Below, in pieces: positions 43,210-53,200 of a stretch of 56,164 bases of DNA. How positions within the stretch are numbered: position 1 is the first letter of the stretch; each line of letters starts with the position of its first letter. Under the pieces are notes generated by a model. It made no database searches and was not told the origin of the DNA. It saw only the letters and a program-made list of their open reading frames with translations. The position numbers and the translations under genes were made by a program. The stretch comes from Rubrivivax gelatinosus (lineage in GTDB: Bacteria > Pseudomonadota > Gammaproteobacteria > Burkholderiales > Burkholderiaceae_C), in contig NZ_SLXD01000019.1 in the NCBI RefSeq assembly GCF_004340905.1, positions 1-56,164 of the forward strand, read 5' to 3'.

Positions 43210-46200
43210 ATGAAGCAGCTCTCCAGGCGCCAGTTCATGAAAGTGACTGGCTCCACGCTGGCGGGATCGAGCTTGGCGCTGATGGGCTTCTCGCCAGCCA
43301 CCGCGCTGGCCGAAGTTCGCCAGTACAAGCTCGCCGCCACCACGGTCACACGCCAGACCTGCACCTACTGCTCGGTCGGCTGCGGCATCCTGATGTACTC
43401 GCTCGGCGACGGCGCCAAGAACGCCAAGCGCTCGGTGATCCACGTCGAGGGCGACCCCGACCACCCGGTCAACCGCGGCACGCTGTGCCCCAAGGGCGCG
43501 AGCCTGCTGGACATCATCAACAGCCCGAACCGGCTGCTGGTCCCCGAGGTCCGCGAGCCCGGCTCCAGCGAGTGGAAGCGCATCTCCTGGGACGAGGCCA
43601 ACACCCGCATCGCCCGGCTGCTGAAGGAAGACCGCGACGCCAACTTCGTCGAGAAGACCGAAGACGGCCTGACGGTCAACCGCTGGCTCACCACCGGCAT
43701 GCTGGCCGCCTCGGCGTCCAGCAACGAAGCCGGCTACATCACCCACAAGGTCGCCCGCTCCTGGGGCCTGCTCGCATTCGACAACCAAGCCCGTGTCTGA
43801 CACGGCCCGACGGTGGCAGGTCTTGCCCCGACGTTTGGCCGTGGAGCGATGACGAACCATTGGGTCGACATCAAGAATGCGGACGTCATCCTGATCATGG
43901 GCGGCAATGCCGCCGAAGCTCACCCCTGCGGGTTCAAGTGGGTCACCGAGGCGAAGGCGCACAACAAGGCGCACTTCATGGTGGTCGATCCGCGTTTCAA
44001 CCGCTCTGCGGCGGTGGCGGACTTCTACGCCCCGATCCGTTCCGGCAGCGACATCGTCTTCCTCGGCGGGGTCATCAACTACCTGCTCGAGAACGACAAG
44101 ATCCACCACGAGTACGTCCGCAACTACACGGACTTCAGCTTCATCGTGCGCGAGGACTTCGCGTTCGAGGACGGCATCTACTCGGGCTACAACGCCGACA
44201 AGCGCAGTTATGACAAGACGAGCTGGGACTACGAGCTCGGCGAGGACGGTTTCGTCAAGACCGACCCGTCGCTCGAGCACCCGCGCTGCGTCTACCAGCT
44301 GCTGAAGAAGCACTACAGCCGCTACACCGCCGACAAGGTCGAGAGCATCTGCGGCACGCCCAAGGCGAAGTTCCTGCACGTCTGCGAGAAGCTCGCGTCG
44401 ACGGCGGTGGCCGGCCGCGCGGCGACGATCCTGTACGCGCTGGGCTGGACGCAGCACTCGATCGGCGCGCAGATCCTGCGCACCGGCGCGATGGTGCAGC
44501 TGCTGCTGGGCAACATCGGCGTCGCCGGCGGCGGCATGAACGCGCTGCGCGGGCACTCCAACATCCAGGGCCTGACCGACCTGGGCCTGCTGTCGGCCAG
44601 CCTGCCGGGTTACCTGTCGCTGCCCAACCAGGCCGAGCAGGACTACCAGAAGTACGTCGACACCCGCACGCAGAAACCGCTGCGCCCGGGCCAGATGAGC
44701 TACTGGCAGAACTACCCGAAGTTCCACGTCAGCCTGATGAAGGCCTGGTACGGCCCGAACGCGACGGCCGAGAACCACTGGGCCTTCGACTACCTGCCCA
44801 AGCTCGACAAGCAGTACGACATGCTGCAGGTCTTCGAGCTGATGAACCAGGGCAAGGTCAACGGCTACATCGCCCAGGGCTTCAACCCGCTGGCGGCGCT
44901 GTCCAACAAGGACCGCGTGCGTGACGGCCTGGCCAAGCTGAAGTTCCTCGTCGTGATGGACCCGCTGGCCACCGAGACCAGCGAGTTCTGGAAGAACCAC
45001 GGCGAGTACAACGACGTCGACCCGGCCAAGATCCAGACCACCGTCTTCCGCCTGCCGACGACCTGCTTCGCCGAGGAGGACGGCGCGGTCGTCAGCTCCA
45101 GCCGCGTGCTGCAGTGGCACTGGAAGGCCGCCGAGCCGCCGGGCGAGGCGCGCACCGACATCCAGATCATGTCGGCGCTGTTCCTGCGCCTGCGCGAGAT
45201 GTACAGGAAGGACGGCGGGGCCTTCCCCGACCCGATCCTCAAGCTCTGGTGGCCCTACGCGCACGCCGAGGAGCCGACGCCCGAGGAAGTGGCCAAGGAG
45301 TACAACGGCCGCGCGCTGGCCGACGTCTTCGACCCCAAGGACCCGACCAAGCTCGTCCGCAAGGCCGGTGAGCAGCTCGCCGGCTTCGGCGAGATGCGCG
45401 ACGACGGCTCGACGATGGGCGGCTGCTGGATCTTCGCCGGCTGCTGGACCCAGGCCGGCAACCAGATGGCGCGCCGCGACAACGCCGACCCGACCGGCAT
45501 CGGCAACACGCTGAACTGGGCCTGGGCCTGGCCGGCCAACCGCCGCGTGCTCTACAACCGCGCCTCCTGCGACGTCGAGGGCAAACCCTTCAACCCGCGG
45601 CGCAAGCTGATCGGCTGGAGCGGCAGCGCCTGGGGCGGCGCTGACGTGCCGGACATGGCGCCGACGCTGGCGCCGGAGACCGGCGCCGGGCCGTTCATCA
45701 TGAACCCCGAGGGCGTGGCGCGTTTCTTCTCGCGCAAGGGCCTGGCCGAAGGGCCGTTCCCCGAGCACTACGAGCCTTTCGACACGCCGCTGGGCTACAA
45801 CCCGCTGCACCCGAAGAACCCGCTGGCGACCAACTCGCCGGCGGCGCGGGTGTTCAAGCCGATCTGGGAGACCTTCGGCAAGGCGGCGGACTACCCGCAC
45901 GTCGGCACCACCTACCGCCTGACCGAGCACTTCCACTACTGGACCAAACACGCGCTGCTCAACGCGATCACCCAGCCCGAGCAGATCGTCGAGATCGGCG
46001 AGGTGCTGGCGCAGAGCCTGGGCATCGCCGCCGGGGACCTGGTGAAGGTGTCGTCCAAACGCGGCTACATCAAGGCGCGTGCGGTGGTCACCAAGCGCAT
46101 CAAGCCGATGACCATCGAGGGCAAGCCGGTGCACCACGTCGGCATCCCGATCCACTGGGGCTTCAAGGGCGTGACCAAGCCGGGTTTCCTGGCCAACACG

Positions 46201-46278
46201 CTGACGCCGTTCGTCGGCGACGGCAACACCAACACGCCGGAATTCAAGACCTTCCTCGTGAAGGTCGAGAAGGTCTGA
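43210..46278 (+). CDS. fdnG: Selenocysteine-containing formate dehydrogenase-N alpha subunit FdnG
   Basis: This 1022-residue periplasmic catalytic subunit oxidises formate to CO2. It has a Tat signal (SRRQFMKV, about 6-13), an N-terminal [4Fe-4S] site (CTYCSVGCG and GTLCPKG), and bis-MGD molybdenum-binding domains. An in-frame TGA at 43798-43800 (codon 197) is selenocysteine, in the order RV-Sec-HGPTVAGLAPTFGRGAM as in E. coli FdnG (Sec196). Frames before and after are continuous, and a SECIS hairpin follows. A naive gene call would split this into two ORFs. The start has the family's KQLSRRQFMK. It heads fdnGHI-fdhE-selA-selB-selC. Confidence 0.97.
43798..43843 (+). promoter_or_regulatory. 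Bacterial SECIS element with UGA selenocysteine codon
   Basis: After TGA 43798-43800, the mRNA can form a lower stem CACGGCC (43801-43807)/GGCCGTG (43837-43843). The upper minihelix (43811-43830) has a bulged U at 43814 and apical loop GGUCU (43819-43823). This matches the E. coli SelB-binding form (bulged U plus GGUCU) in every element I can see. Confidence 0.93.
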
Positions 46279-46293
46279 CCAGGAGCGAGCCCC

Positions 46294-47223
46294 ATGTCAC
46301 TGCAATCTCTCGACATCAAGGCGCGCTCCGCCACGACGACGCCCTCGCCGCAGGCGCGGGTGCCGGCCTCGGGTGAAGTCGCCAAGCTGATCGACGTCTC
46401 CAAGTGCATCGGCTGCAAGGCCTGCCAGACCGCCTGCATGGAGTGGAACGACCTGCGCCAGGAGCCCGGCTCCAACGTGGGCGTCTACGACAACCCGGCG
46501 GACCTGACCTCGGCCGCGTGGACGGTGATGCGTTTCACCGAGCACGAGGACGAGAAGACCGGCAACCTGGAGTGGCTGATCCGCAAGGACGGCTGCATGC
46601 ACTGCGCCGACCCGGGCTGCCTGAAAGCCTGCCCGTCGCCCGGCGCGATCGTCCAGTACACCAACGGCATCGTCGACTTCCACCAGGAAAACTGCATCGG
46701 CTGCGGCTACTGCATCACCGGCTGTCCGTTCAACGTCCCGCGCATTTCCAAGACCGATCACAAGGCCTACAAGTGCACGCTGTGCTCCGACCGCGTCGCG
46801 GTCGGCCAGGAGCCGGCCTGCGTGAAGACCTGCCCCACCGGGGCGATCATGTTCGGCACCAAGCAGGCGATGAAGGACCAGGCCGCCGAGCGCATCGAGG
46901 ACCTGAAGGAACGCGGCTACGCCAACGCCGGCCTGTACGACCCGGCCGGCGTCGGCGGCACGCACGTCATGTACGTGCTGCACCACGCCGACGACCCGAA
47001 GCGCTACGAAGGCCTGCCGGCCGACCCGTCGGTCAGCCCGGTGGTCGGTTTCTGGAAGGGGGCGCTCAAGCCGATGGCGGTGGCCGGTCTGGCGATCGCC
47101 GGCTTCGCCTCGCTGTTCCACTACATCACCAAGGGCCCGAACGACGTGTCCAAGGCGCTGGAGGACGAGATGGAACGCAAGGACCGTGAGGCCCTGGCCA
47201 ACGAAGAGGAGACGCCGCGATGA
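46294..47223 (+). CDS. fdnH: Formate dehydrogenase-N iron-sulfur beta subunit
   Basis: This 309-residue electron-transfer subunit has four [4Fe-4S] motifs, visible as CIGCKACQTAC, CMHCADPGCLKAC, CIGCGYCITGC and CTLCSDR with CVKTCPTGA. One C-terminal transmembrane helix (about 252-275, GLAIAGFASLFHYIT) anchors it on the periplasmic side, next to the cytochrome. It lies 15 bases after fdnG and overlaps fdnI by four bases. Confidence 0.95.
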   Translation: MSLQSLDIKARSATTTPSPQARVPASGEVAKLIDVSKCIGCKACQTACMEWNDLRQEPGSNVGVYDNPADLTSAAWTVMRFTEHEDEKTGNLEWLIRKDGCMHCADPGCLKACPSPGAIVQYTNGIVDFHQENCIGCGYCITGCPFNVPRISKTDHKAYKCTLCSDRVAVGQEPACVKTCPTGAIMFGTKQAMKDQAAERIEDLKERGYANAGLYDPAGVGGTHVMYVLHHADDPKRYEGLPADPSVSPVVGFWKGALKPMAVAGLAIAGFASLFHYITKGPNDVSKALEDEMERKDREALANEEETPR

Positions 47224-47846
47224 GACGCAACCCGCGCGACCTTCAGCGCTACAACGCCTCCGAACGCGCCAACCACTGGGCGGTCGGCTGGCTGTTCCTG
47301 GGCGTCATGCTCTCGGGCCTGGCCTTCTTCCACCCGGCGCTGTTCCCGCTGACGATGTTCTTCGGCGGCCCGACCTGGGCGCGCATCCTGCACCCGTACA
47401 TCGGCGTCGGCATGGCGCTGCTGTTCACGCTCATGGCCTGGCGCTTCTGGCGCCTGAACGTGATCGAGCCGGTGGATGTCGACTGGCTGCGCAACGTGCA
47501 CAAGATGGTCGACGGCGACGACCACGACATGCCGGCGCAGGGCAAGTACAACGGCGGCCAGAAGCTGCTGTTCTGGGCCCTCGTCGTCTGCATGGTGGTG
47601 ATGGTGATCTCCGGCATCCCGATGTGGCGCGCCTGGTTCGAGTTCCCGGTCGGTGTCGTGCGCGTGGCCTCGCTGCTGCACGCCGTCGCCGGCATCGGCA
47701 TGATCCTGCTGATCGTCATGCACGCCTACGCGGCGATCTGGACCCGTGGCACGATACGCGCGATGTTCTACGGCACCGTCACGCGCGCCTGGGCCAAACA
47801 GCACCATCGCAACTGGTATCGCAAGATGACCGGCGACGAGAGCTGA
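47220..47846 (+). CDS. fdnI: Formate dehydrogenase-N cytochrome b556 gamma subunit
   Basis: This 208-residue membrane subunit has four helices and moves electrons from FdnH to the quinone pool. His ligands for two b hemes are in NHWAVGW near the start, HPYIGVGMALLF in the second helix and LLIVMHAYAAI in the last helix. ATG overlaps the fdnH stop (ATGA, 47220-47223), so translation is coupled. Adjacent fdnG and fdnH support the call. Confidence 0.95.
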   Translation: MRRNPRDLQRYNASERANHWAVGWLFLGVMLSGLAFFHPALFPLTMFFGGPTWARILHPYIGVGMALLFTLMAWRFWRLNVIEPVDVDWLRNVHKMVDGDDHDMPAQGKYNGGQKLLFWALVVCMVVMVISGIPMWRAWFEFPVGVVRVASLLHAVAGIGMILLIVMHAYAAIWTRGTIRAMFYGTVTRAWAKQHHRNWYRKMTGDES

Positions 47847-47926
47847 ACCCCGCCTGACCTGCGCCGCCCGCGTGTCGCCACCCGGCGGCCGCGGGCGGAG
47901 TCACATCCAACGAACAAGGAACCCGC

Positions 47927-48862
47927 GTGCAGCGAATCCTCCAGCCGGGCGAGATCGAGGCCCTGGACGCCATCGACTTCCCCCGCATCCGCCTGCCCCG
48001 GCCGACGGAGCTTTATGCCGAACGCGCCGCGCGCCTGCGCCAGCTCGCCGACGGCCACCCGATCGCCGACTACCTGCGTTTCGTCGCCCTGCTCGCCGAC
48101 GGCCAGGCCGCCGCGGCGGCGACGGTCAAGACGACGCCGCCCGACGCCGCCGTGCTGCAGCGTGCACTCGAGCACGGCATGCCGCCGCTGCCGACGCAGG
48201 ACAAGCCCGACCCCGCCTGGCGCGAGGTGCTGGCGCAGATCGTCGAGCGCGCGCTGGCGGCCGGCGACACGCTGCCGGCGCCGCTGCGCGAGCAGCTGCT
48301 GCGCCTGCGTTCGATGGACGCCGCGGCGCTCGATGCGCTGGCCGTCGACCTGCTCGACGAAGACGTCGACGCCGACACCGCGGCGCTGCAGCCGGTCGTG
48401 ATGGCGGCGCTGCAGGTGGTCTGGGCCGACCGCGCCAGCCGGCTCGACGCCGACGCGCTGGGCGTGCCGGCCGAGCCGACCACCTGCCCGGTCTGCGGCA
48501 CGCCGCCGGTGGCCAGCGTGCTGCGCATCGGCGGCGCCGCGGGCGGCCACCGCTATCTGCATTGCGGCCTTTGCGCCACCGAGTGGCACATGGTGCGCGT
48601 CAAGTGCAGCCACTGCGAATCGACCGCCGGCGTGCGCTTCCTCGGTGTCGAGGACGGCGGCAAGACCGTGCTCGCCGAGACCTGCACGGCCTGCCACAGC
48701 TACCGCAAGCAGGTCGACCAGCACGAAGACCCGCTGGCCGAACCGCTGGCCGACGACCTGGCCAGCCTGCGCCTGGACCTGCTGATGGCCGAGACCGAGT
48801 TCGAACGCGCCTCGGGCAACCCGCTGCTCGCACTGCCCGAGGGCGAGCCCGGCTCGGAATGA
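47927..48862 (+). CDS. fdhE: Formate dehydrogenase accessory protein FdhE
   Basis: This 311-residue cytoplasmic protein is needed for maturation of respiratory formate dehydrogenases. Its zinc-finger-like Cys pairs are visible: CPVCGTPP, YLHCGLCATEWH, VKCSHCES and ETCTACHSY. The start is GTG 47927, with AAGGAA six bases upstream; no ATG fits. It lies 80 bases after fdnI, and its stop overlaps the selA start (ATGA), so it is translated together with selA. Confidence 0.94.
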   Translation: MQRILQPGEIEALDAIDFPRIRLPRPTELYAERAARLRQLADGHPIADYLRFVALLADGQAAAAATVKTTPPDAAVLQRALEHGMPPLPTQDKPDPAWREVLAQIVERALAAGDTLPAPLREQLLRLRSMDAAALDALAVDLLDEDVDADTAALQPVVMAALQVVWADRASRLDADALGVPAEPTTCPVCGTPPVASVLRIGGAAGGHRYLHCGLCATEWHMVRVKCSHCESTAGVRFLGVEDGGKTVLAETCTACHSYRKQVDQHEDPLAEPLADDLASLRLDLLMAETEFERASGNPLLALPEGEPGSE

Positions 48863-50280
48863 CCGCCCCGGCAGCCCGCCTGCCGGCGGTGGACCGCGTG
48901 CTCGCCTGCGCCGAACTGGCGCCGGTGCTGGCCGCGCACGGCGCGACGCGCACGACGGCCGCGGTGCGTGCGCGGCTGCAGCGCCTGCGCGAGCGCCTGC
49001 TCGCCGGCGAACTGCCGGCAGCCGAACTCGCGCTGCCGGCCATCGCCGCGGCGGTGGCCGCCGCGCTGGCAGCCGAAGACCAGCCACGCCTGCGCGCCGT
49101 CTTCAACTGCACCGGCACCGTGCTGCACACCAACCTCGGCCGCGCGCTGCTGCCCGACACCGCGGTGCAGGCCGTCGTGCAGGCGCTCACCGCGCCGGCC
49201 AACCTGGAATACGACCTCGCCACCGGCGGCCGCGGCGACCGCGACGACGTCGTCGACGACTTGCTGCGCGAGCTGACCGGCGCCGAGGCGGCGACGGTGG
49301 TCAACAACAACGCCGCCGCGGTGCTGCTGATGCTGTCGTCGCTGGCGCCGCGCAAGGAAGTGATCGTCTCGCGCGGCGAGCTGGTCGAGATCGGCGGCGC
49401 CTTCCGCATCCCGGACATCATGGCGCGTGCCGGCGCCAAGCTGGTCGAGGTCGGCACGACCAACCGCACCCACGCGCGCGACTACGAAGGCGCGATCGGC
49501 CCACGCACCGCGCTGCTGATGAAGGTGCACTGCAGCAACTACGCCGTCGAAGGTTTCACCGCCAGCGTCGCCGAGGCCGAGGTCGCGCGCATCGCCCACG
49601 CGCACGGGCTGCCGCTGGCCGTGGACCTGGGCAGCGGCACACTGGCCGACCTGGCGGCGCACGGCCTGCCGCGCGAGACCACGGTGCGCGAGACGGTGGC
49701 TGCCGGCGCCGACGTCGTCAGCTTCAGCGGCGACAAGCTGCTGGGCGGCCCGCAAGCCGGGCTGATCGTCGGCCGCCAGGACCTGATCGCCAAGATCAAG
49801 AAGAACCCGCTGAAGCGTGCGCTGCGGGTCGGCAAGCTGACGCTGGCGGCGCTGGAGCCGGTGCTGCGCCTGTACCGCGAGCCCGAACACCTGGCCGCAC
49901 GGCTGCCGACGCTGCGGCTGTTCACACGCCCGCAGGCCGAAATCCGCGCCGCGGCCGAGCGCCTGCGGGCGCCGCTGCAGGCGGCGCTGGGCGAAGGCGC
50001 CGCGGTCGAGGTCGTGGCGCTGTACAGCCAGATCGGCAGCGGCGCGCTGCCGGTCGACACGCTGCCCAGCGCCGGCCTGGTGCTGCGACCGGCGGGCAAA
50101 CGCAGCGGGCGTGCGCTGGCGCGGCTGGAAGAAGCCTTGCGCGGCCTGCCGCGGCCGGTGATCGGCCGCATCGCCGACGGCGCGCTGTGGCTGGACCTGC
50201 GCTGCGTCGAAGCGGCGGACGAAGCCGCGTTCGCGGCCCAGTTCGATACGCTGGCCCAGGCCCTGGGGACGCCGCGATGA
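48859..50280 (+). CDS. selA: L-seryl-tRNA(Sec) selenium transferase SelA
   Basis: This 473-residue PLP enzyme converts Ser-tRNA(Sec) to Sec-tRNA(Sec) with selenophosphate. FNCTGTVLHTNLGRALL and YDLATGGRGDRDD are SelA-specific. The PLP lysine lies in SFSGDKLLGGPQAGLI. The ATG at 48859 overlaps the fdhE stop, and the TGA at 50278-50280 overlaps the selB start, so three genes are coupled in translation. SelD, which makes selenophosphate, is not in the window. Confidence 0.97.
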   Translation: MTAPAARLPAVDRVLACAELAPVLAAHGATRTTAAVRARLQRLRERLLAGELPAAELALPAIAAAVAAALAAEDQPRLRAVFNCTGTVLHTNLGRALLPDTAVQAVVQALTAPANLEYDLATGGRGDRDDVVDDLLRELTGAEAATVVNNNAAAVLLMLSSLAPRKEVIVSRGELVEIGGAFRIPDIMARAGAKLVEVGTTNRTHARDYEGAIGPRTALLMKVHCSNYAVEGFTASVAEAEVARIAHAHGLPLAVDLGSGTLADLAAHGLPRETTVRETVAAGADVVSFSGDKLLGGPQAGLIVGRQDLIAKIKKNPLKRALRVGKLTLAALEPVLRLYREPEHLAARLPTLRLFTRPQAEIRAAAERLRAPLQAALGEGAAVEVVALYSQIGSGALPVDTLPSAGLVLRPAGKRSGRALARLEEALRGLPRPVIGRIADGALWLDLRCVEAADEAAFAAQFDTLAQALGTPR

Positions 50281-52214
50281 TCGTCGGCACCGCCGGCCAC
50301 ATCGACCACGGCAAGACCGCGCTGGTGCGTGCGCTGACCGGCGTCGCCACCGACCGGCTGAAGGAAGAGCGCGAGCGCGGCATCTCGATCGAGCTCGGCT
50401 ACGCCTACGCGCCGCTGGCCGACGGCACGGTGCTGGGCATCGTCGACGTGCCGGGCCACGAACGTTTCGTGCGCACGATGGTCGCTGGCGCCGTCGGCAT
50501 CGACCACGCGCTGCTGGTCGTCGCCGCCGACGACGGCGTGATGCCGCAGACTCGCGAGCACCTGGCGATCCTGGACCTGCTGGGCGTGCACCACGGTTCG
50601 GTGGCGCTGAACAAGGCCGACCGCGTGCCGCCGGCGCGCCGCGACGAGGTGCGCGCCGAGATCACCGCGCTGCTGGCCGGCTCGCCGCTGGCCGGCGCGC
50701 CGGTGTTCGAGACCGTGGCCACCGCCGACGCCGACCCCGGCGTCGCCGCGCTGCGCGCGCACCTGGAAGCCGTCGCGCACGAACGCTCCGAACGCCGCGC
50801 CGACGGCGGTTTCCGCCTCGCGGTCGACCGTATCTTCACGCTCGCCGGCCAGGGCACGGCGGTCACCGGCACCGTGTTCGCCGGGCGTGTGCGCGTCGGC
50901 GACACGCTGCAGCATTCGGCCAGCGGCCAGGCGGTGCGTGTGCGCTCGATCCACGCCCAGAACCGCCCGGCCGACGAAGGCCGCGCCGGCCAGCGCTGCG
51001 CGCTGGTGCTGGCCGGCATCGAACGCGAGACCCTCCAGCGCGGCGACTGGATCGCCGCACCGGCGACGCTGGTGCGCAGCGAGCGCCTGGACGCGCGTAT
51101 CCGCCTGCTGCCCGACGCGCCGGCACTGGCGCACTGGGCGCCGGTGCACGTGCACCTGGGCACCAGCCACCACGTCGCGCATCTCGTGCCGCTGGACGCC
51201 CAGCCGCCGGCCGCCGGCGCCTCGGCGCGTGTGCAGCTCGTCTTCGAGACGCCGGTCTGGGCCCTGCCCGGCGACCGGCTGATCCTGCGCAACGCCCAGG
51301 CCAGCCGCACCATCGGCGGCGGCCGCGTCGTCGACCTCTGGGCGCCCGAACGCCGGCGCCGCAGCGCCGAGCGCCTGACCTGGCTGGACGCGCTGGAAGC
51401 GGCGCAGGCCGAGGCCACGCCCGAGGCCGCGGCCCGCCTGCTGGCACTGGCGCCCGCCGGGCTGGCGAGTTCGCGGCTGGCGCTGCTGCTGGGCCACGAC
51501 ACCGCGCCGGCCGACGCCGTCGCCGTCGCGCTGCCCGCTGGCGACGCACTGCTCGTCGCGCCGCCGGTCTGGCAGCGCTGGCGTGAACGTGTCGTCGCGG
51601 TGCTGGGCGACTTCCACCAGCGTTCGCCCGACGAGCCCGGCCTCAACGCCGCGCGCCTTCGCCGCATCGTGCAACCAGGTGCCGCCGACGCCGGCCACGA
51701 CGCGCTGTGGCCGGCGCTGCTGGAATCGATGCTGGCCGACGGCACGCTGGCGCGCCAGGGCTCCTGGCTGCACCTGCCGGGCCATGCGGTGAACCTCAGT
51801 GCTGCCGAGCAGGTGCTCGCCGAACGCCTGCTGCCGCGCCTGGCCGACGGCGGCGCCGACCCGCCCTGGGTGCGCGACCTGGCCGCCGCCACCGGCGCGC
51901 CGGAGGACCAGGTGCGCACGGTGCTGCGCAAGCTGGCACGCCGTGGCGAGCTGCAGCAGGTCGTCAAGGACCTGTTCTACCCCGAGGCCACGGTGACGAA
52001 GCTGCTGACGCTGCTGGACGACCTGAGCGCCGCCGCGCCGCGTGGCGAGGTCGGCGCGGCCGAGTTCCGCGACGCCTGCGGCCTGGGGCGCAAACGCGCG
52101 ATCCAGGTGCTGGAGCACTTCGACCGCGTCGGCTACACGCGCCGCGTGCGCGACCGGCGTGTGCTGCGTGAACACCCGGCCGGCCCTGCGCCGGCAAGCG
52201 GCGCGAGGCCTTGA
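50277..52214 (+). CDS. selB: Selenocysteine-specific elongation factor SelB
   Basis: This 645-residue GTPase carries Sec-tRNA(Sec) to UGA at the ribosome. G-domain motifs are GHIDHGKT (residues 7-14), a DVPGHERF G3 box and the LNKAD G4 box. EF-Tu-like domains 2 and 3 are followed by a C-terminal set of winged helices (about 430-630) that binds the SECIS hairpin, with RRGELQQVVKDLFY and GRKRAIQVLEHFDRVGYT. It overlaps selA by four bases and is followed 33 bases later by the tRNA(Sec) gene. Confidence 0.97.
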   Translation: MIVGTAGHIDHGKTALVRALTGVATDRLKEERERGISIELGYAYAPLADGTVLGIVDVPGHERFVRTMVAGAVGIDHALLVVAADDGVMPQTREHLAILDLLGVHHGSVALNKADRVPPARRDEVRAEITALLAGSPLAGAPVFETVATADADPGVAALRAHLEAVAHERSERRADGGFRLAVDRIFTLAGQGTAVTGTVFAGRVRVGDTLQHSASGQAVRVRSIHAQNRPADEGRAGQRCALVLAGIERETLQRGDWIAAPATLVRSERLDARIRLLPDAPALAHWAPVHVHLGTSHHVAHLVPLDAQPPAAGASARVQLVFETPVWALPGDRLILRNAQASRTIGGGRVVDLWAPERRRRSAERLTWLDALEAAQAEATPEAAARLLALAPAGLASSRLALLLGHDTAPADAVAVALPAGDALLVAPPVWQRWRERVVAVLGDFHQRSPDEPGLNAARLRRIVQPGAADAGHDALWPALLESMLADGTLARQGSWLHLPGHAVNLSAAEQVLAERLLPRLADGGADPPWVRDLAAATGAPEDQVRTVLRKLARRGELQQVVKDLFYPEATVTKLLTLLDDLSAAAPRGEVGAAEFRDACGLGRKRAIQVLEHFDRVGYTRRVRDRRVLREHPAGPAPASGARP

Positions 52215-52247
52215 TACGATGCGCCGCCCCGAATACCGGGGCGACAT

Positions 52248-52343
52248 GGAAGGCAAACGCACCCGGTGGTGCGCCCGGGCTTCAAACCCGGTCGGGGGCG
52301 TCAGCCGCTCCCGGGTAGGTTCGACTCCTGCTGCCTTCCGCCA
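52248..52343 (+). tRNA. selC: tRNA-Sec (UCA anticodon), selC
   Basis: This 96-base gene folds with an eight-base acceptor stem (GGAAGGCA/TGCCTTCC), a discriminator G and an encoded CCA. The anticodon loop CTTCAAA has anticodon TCA at 52282-52284. A long variable arm (about 52292-52310) and a T arm with GTTCGACTC follow. All are hallmarks of selenocysteine tRNA, and sequence and order match E. coli selC closely. It sits 33 bases after selB. Confidence 0.96.
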
Positions 52344-52344
52344 C

Positions 52345-53190
52345 TCACGCGGCCAGTGCGCGCGCGTGGTGCTCCAGGTGCTCGCCCACGAAGCTGGCGA
52401 TGAAGTAGTAGCTGTGGCCGTAACCCGGCTGGCGGCGCAGCGTCAGCGGGTGGCCGGCGGCCGCACAGGCTTCTTCCAGTAGTTCAGGCTTCAGCTGCCC
52501 GGCCAGGAACTCGTCGGCCTCGCCCTGGTCGACGAGCAGCGGCAGGCGCTCGCTGGCGCCGGCGATCAGCGCCGTCGCGTCGTGCGCCGCCCAGGCGCTC
52601 TCGTCGTCACCCAGGTAGGCGGCGAAGGCCTTGCGGCCCCAGGGCACGCGCGCCGGCGCGACGATCGGCGAAAAGGCCGAGACGCTGGCGTAGCGCCCCG
52701 GATGGCGCAGCGCCAGCGTCAGCGCGCCGTGGCCTCCCATCGAGTGGCCGAAGATGGCGCGCCGGCCGGTCGTCGCGACCTGCGCTTCCACCAGCGCCGG
52801 CAGCTCGTGCACGACGTAGCTCTCCATGCGGTAGTGGCGCGCCCAGGGCTCCTGCGTCGCGTCGAGGTAGAAGCCGGCGCCCTGGCCCAGGTCGTAGGCC
52901 GGGTCGTCGGCGACACCCAGCGTGCCGCCGGGGTCGCGCGGGCTGGTGTCGGGCGCGACGAGGATCAGCCCCAGCCGCGCCGCGTGCGCCTGGGCGCCGG
53001 CCTTGGTGATGAAGTTCTGCTCGCTGCAGGTCAGGCCCGACAGCCAGTAGACGACCGGGCAGGCCTGGCCGGCCAGCGCCTGCGGCGGCAGGTACAGGCC
53101 GAAGCGCATCTCGCAGCCCAGCGTGGCCGAATCGTGGCGCCAGACCTCCTGGCGGCCGCCGAAGCTGGCGTGGTGTTCGACGCGTTGCAT
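52345..53190 (-). CDS. fghA: S-formylglutathione hydrolase
   Basis: This 281-residue esterase hydrolyses S-formylglutathione to formate and glutathione. The fold and motifs are those of the esterase D group: SGLTCSEQNFITKAGAQ near the start, the nucleophile S150 in FGHSMGGHGAL, and the C-terminal GYGHSYYFIASF with the catalytic His. It follows frmA by ten bases, so the two work as one operon. It is convergent to selC. Confidence 0.95.
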   Translation of the reverse strand: MQRVEHHASFGGRQEVWRHDSATLGCEMRFGLYLPPQALAGQACPVVYWLSGLTCSEQNFITKAGAQAHAARLGLILVAPDTSPRDPGGTLGVADDPAYDLGQGAGFYLDATQEPWARHYRMESYVVHELPALVEAQVATTGRRAIFGHSMGGHGALTLALRHPGRYASVSAFSPIVAPARVPWGRKAFAAYLGDDESAWAAHDATALIAGASERLPLLVDQGEADEFLAGQLKPELLEEACAAAGHPLTLRRQPGYGHSYYFIASFVGEHLEHHARALAA

Positions 53191-53200
53191 CGCCGCGGCC

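Noticed and set aside
43798..43800. TGA in fdnG as a nonsense mutation or frameshift
   Set aside because: Flanking residues align with FdnG as RV-Sec-HGPT, a canonical SECIS follows, and selA, selB and tRNA-Sec are adjacent.
43090..46155. Open minus-strand frame of about 1021 codons opposite fdnG
   Set aside because: It is antisense to a certain gene, is Arg/Val/Ala/Leu/Gln-rich with no domain, and follows from the GC-rich codon use of fdnG.
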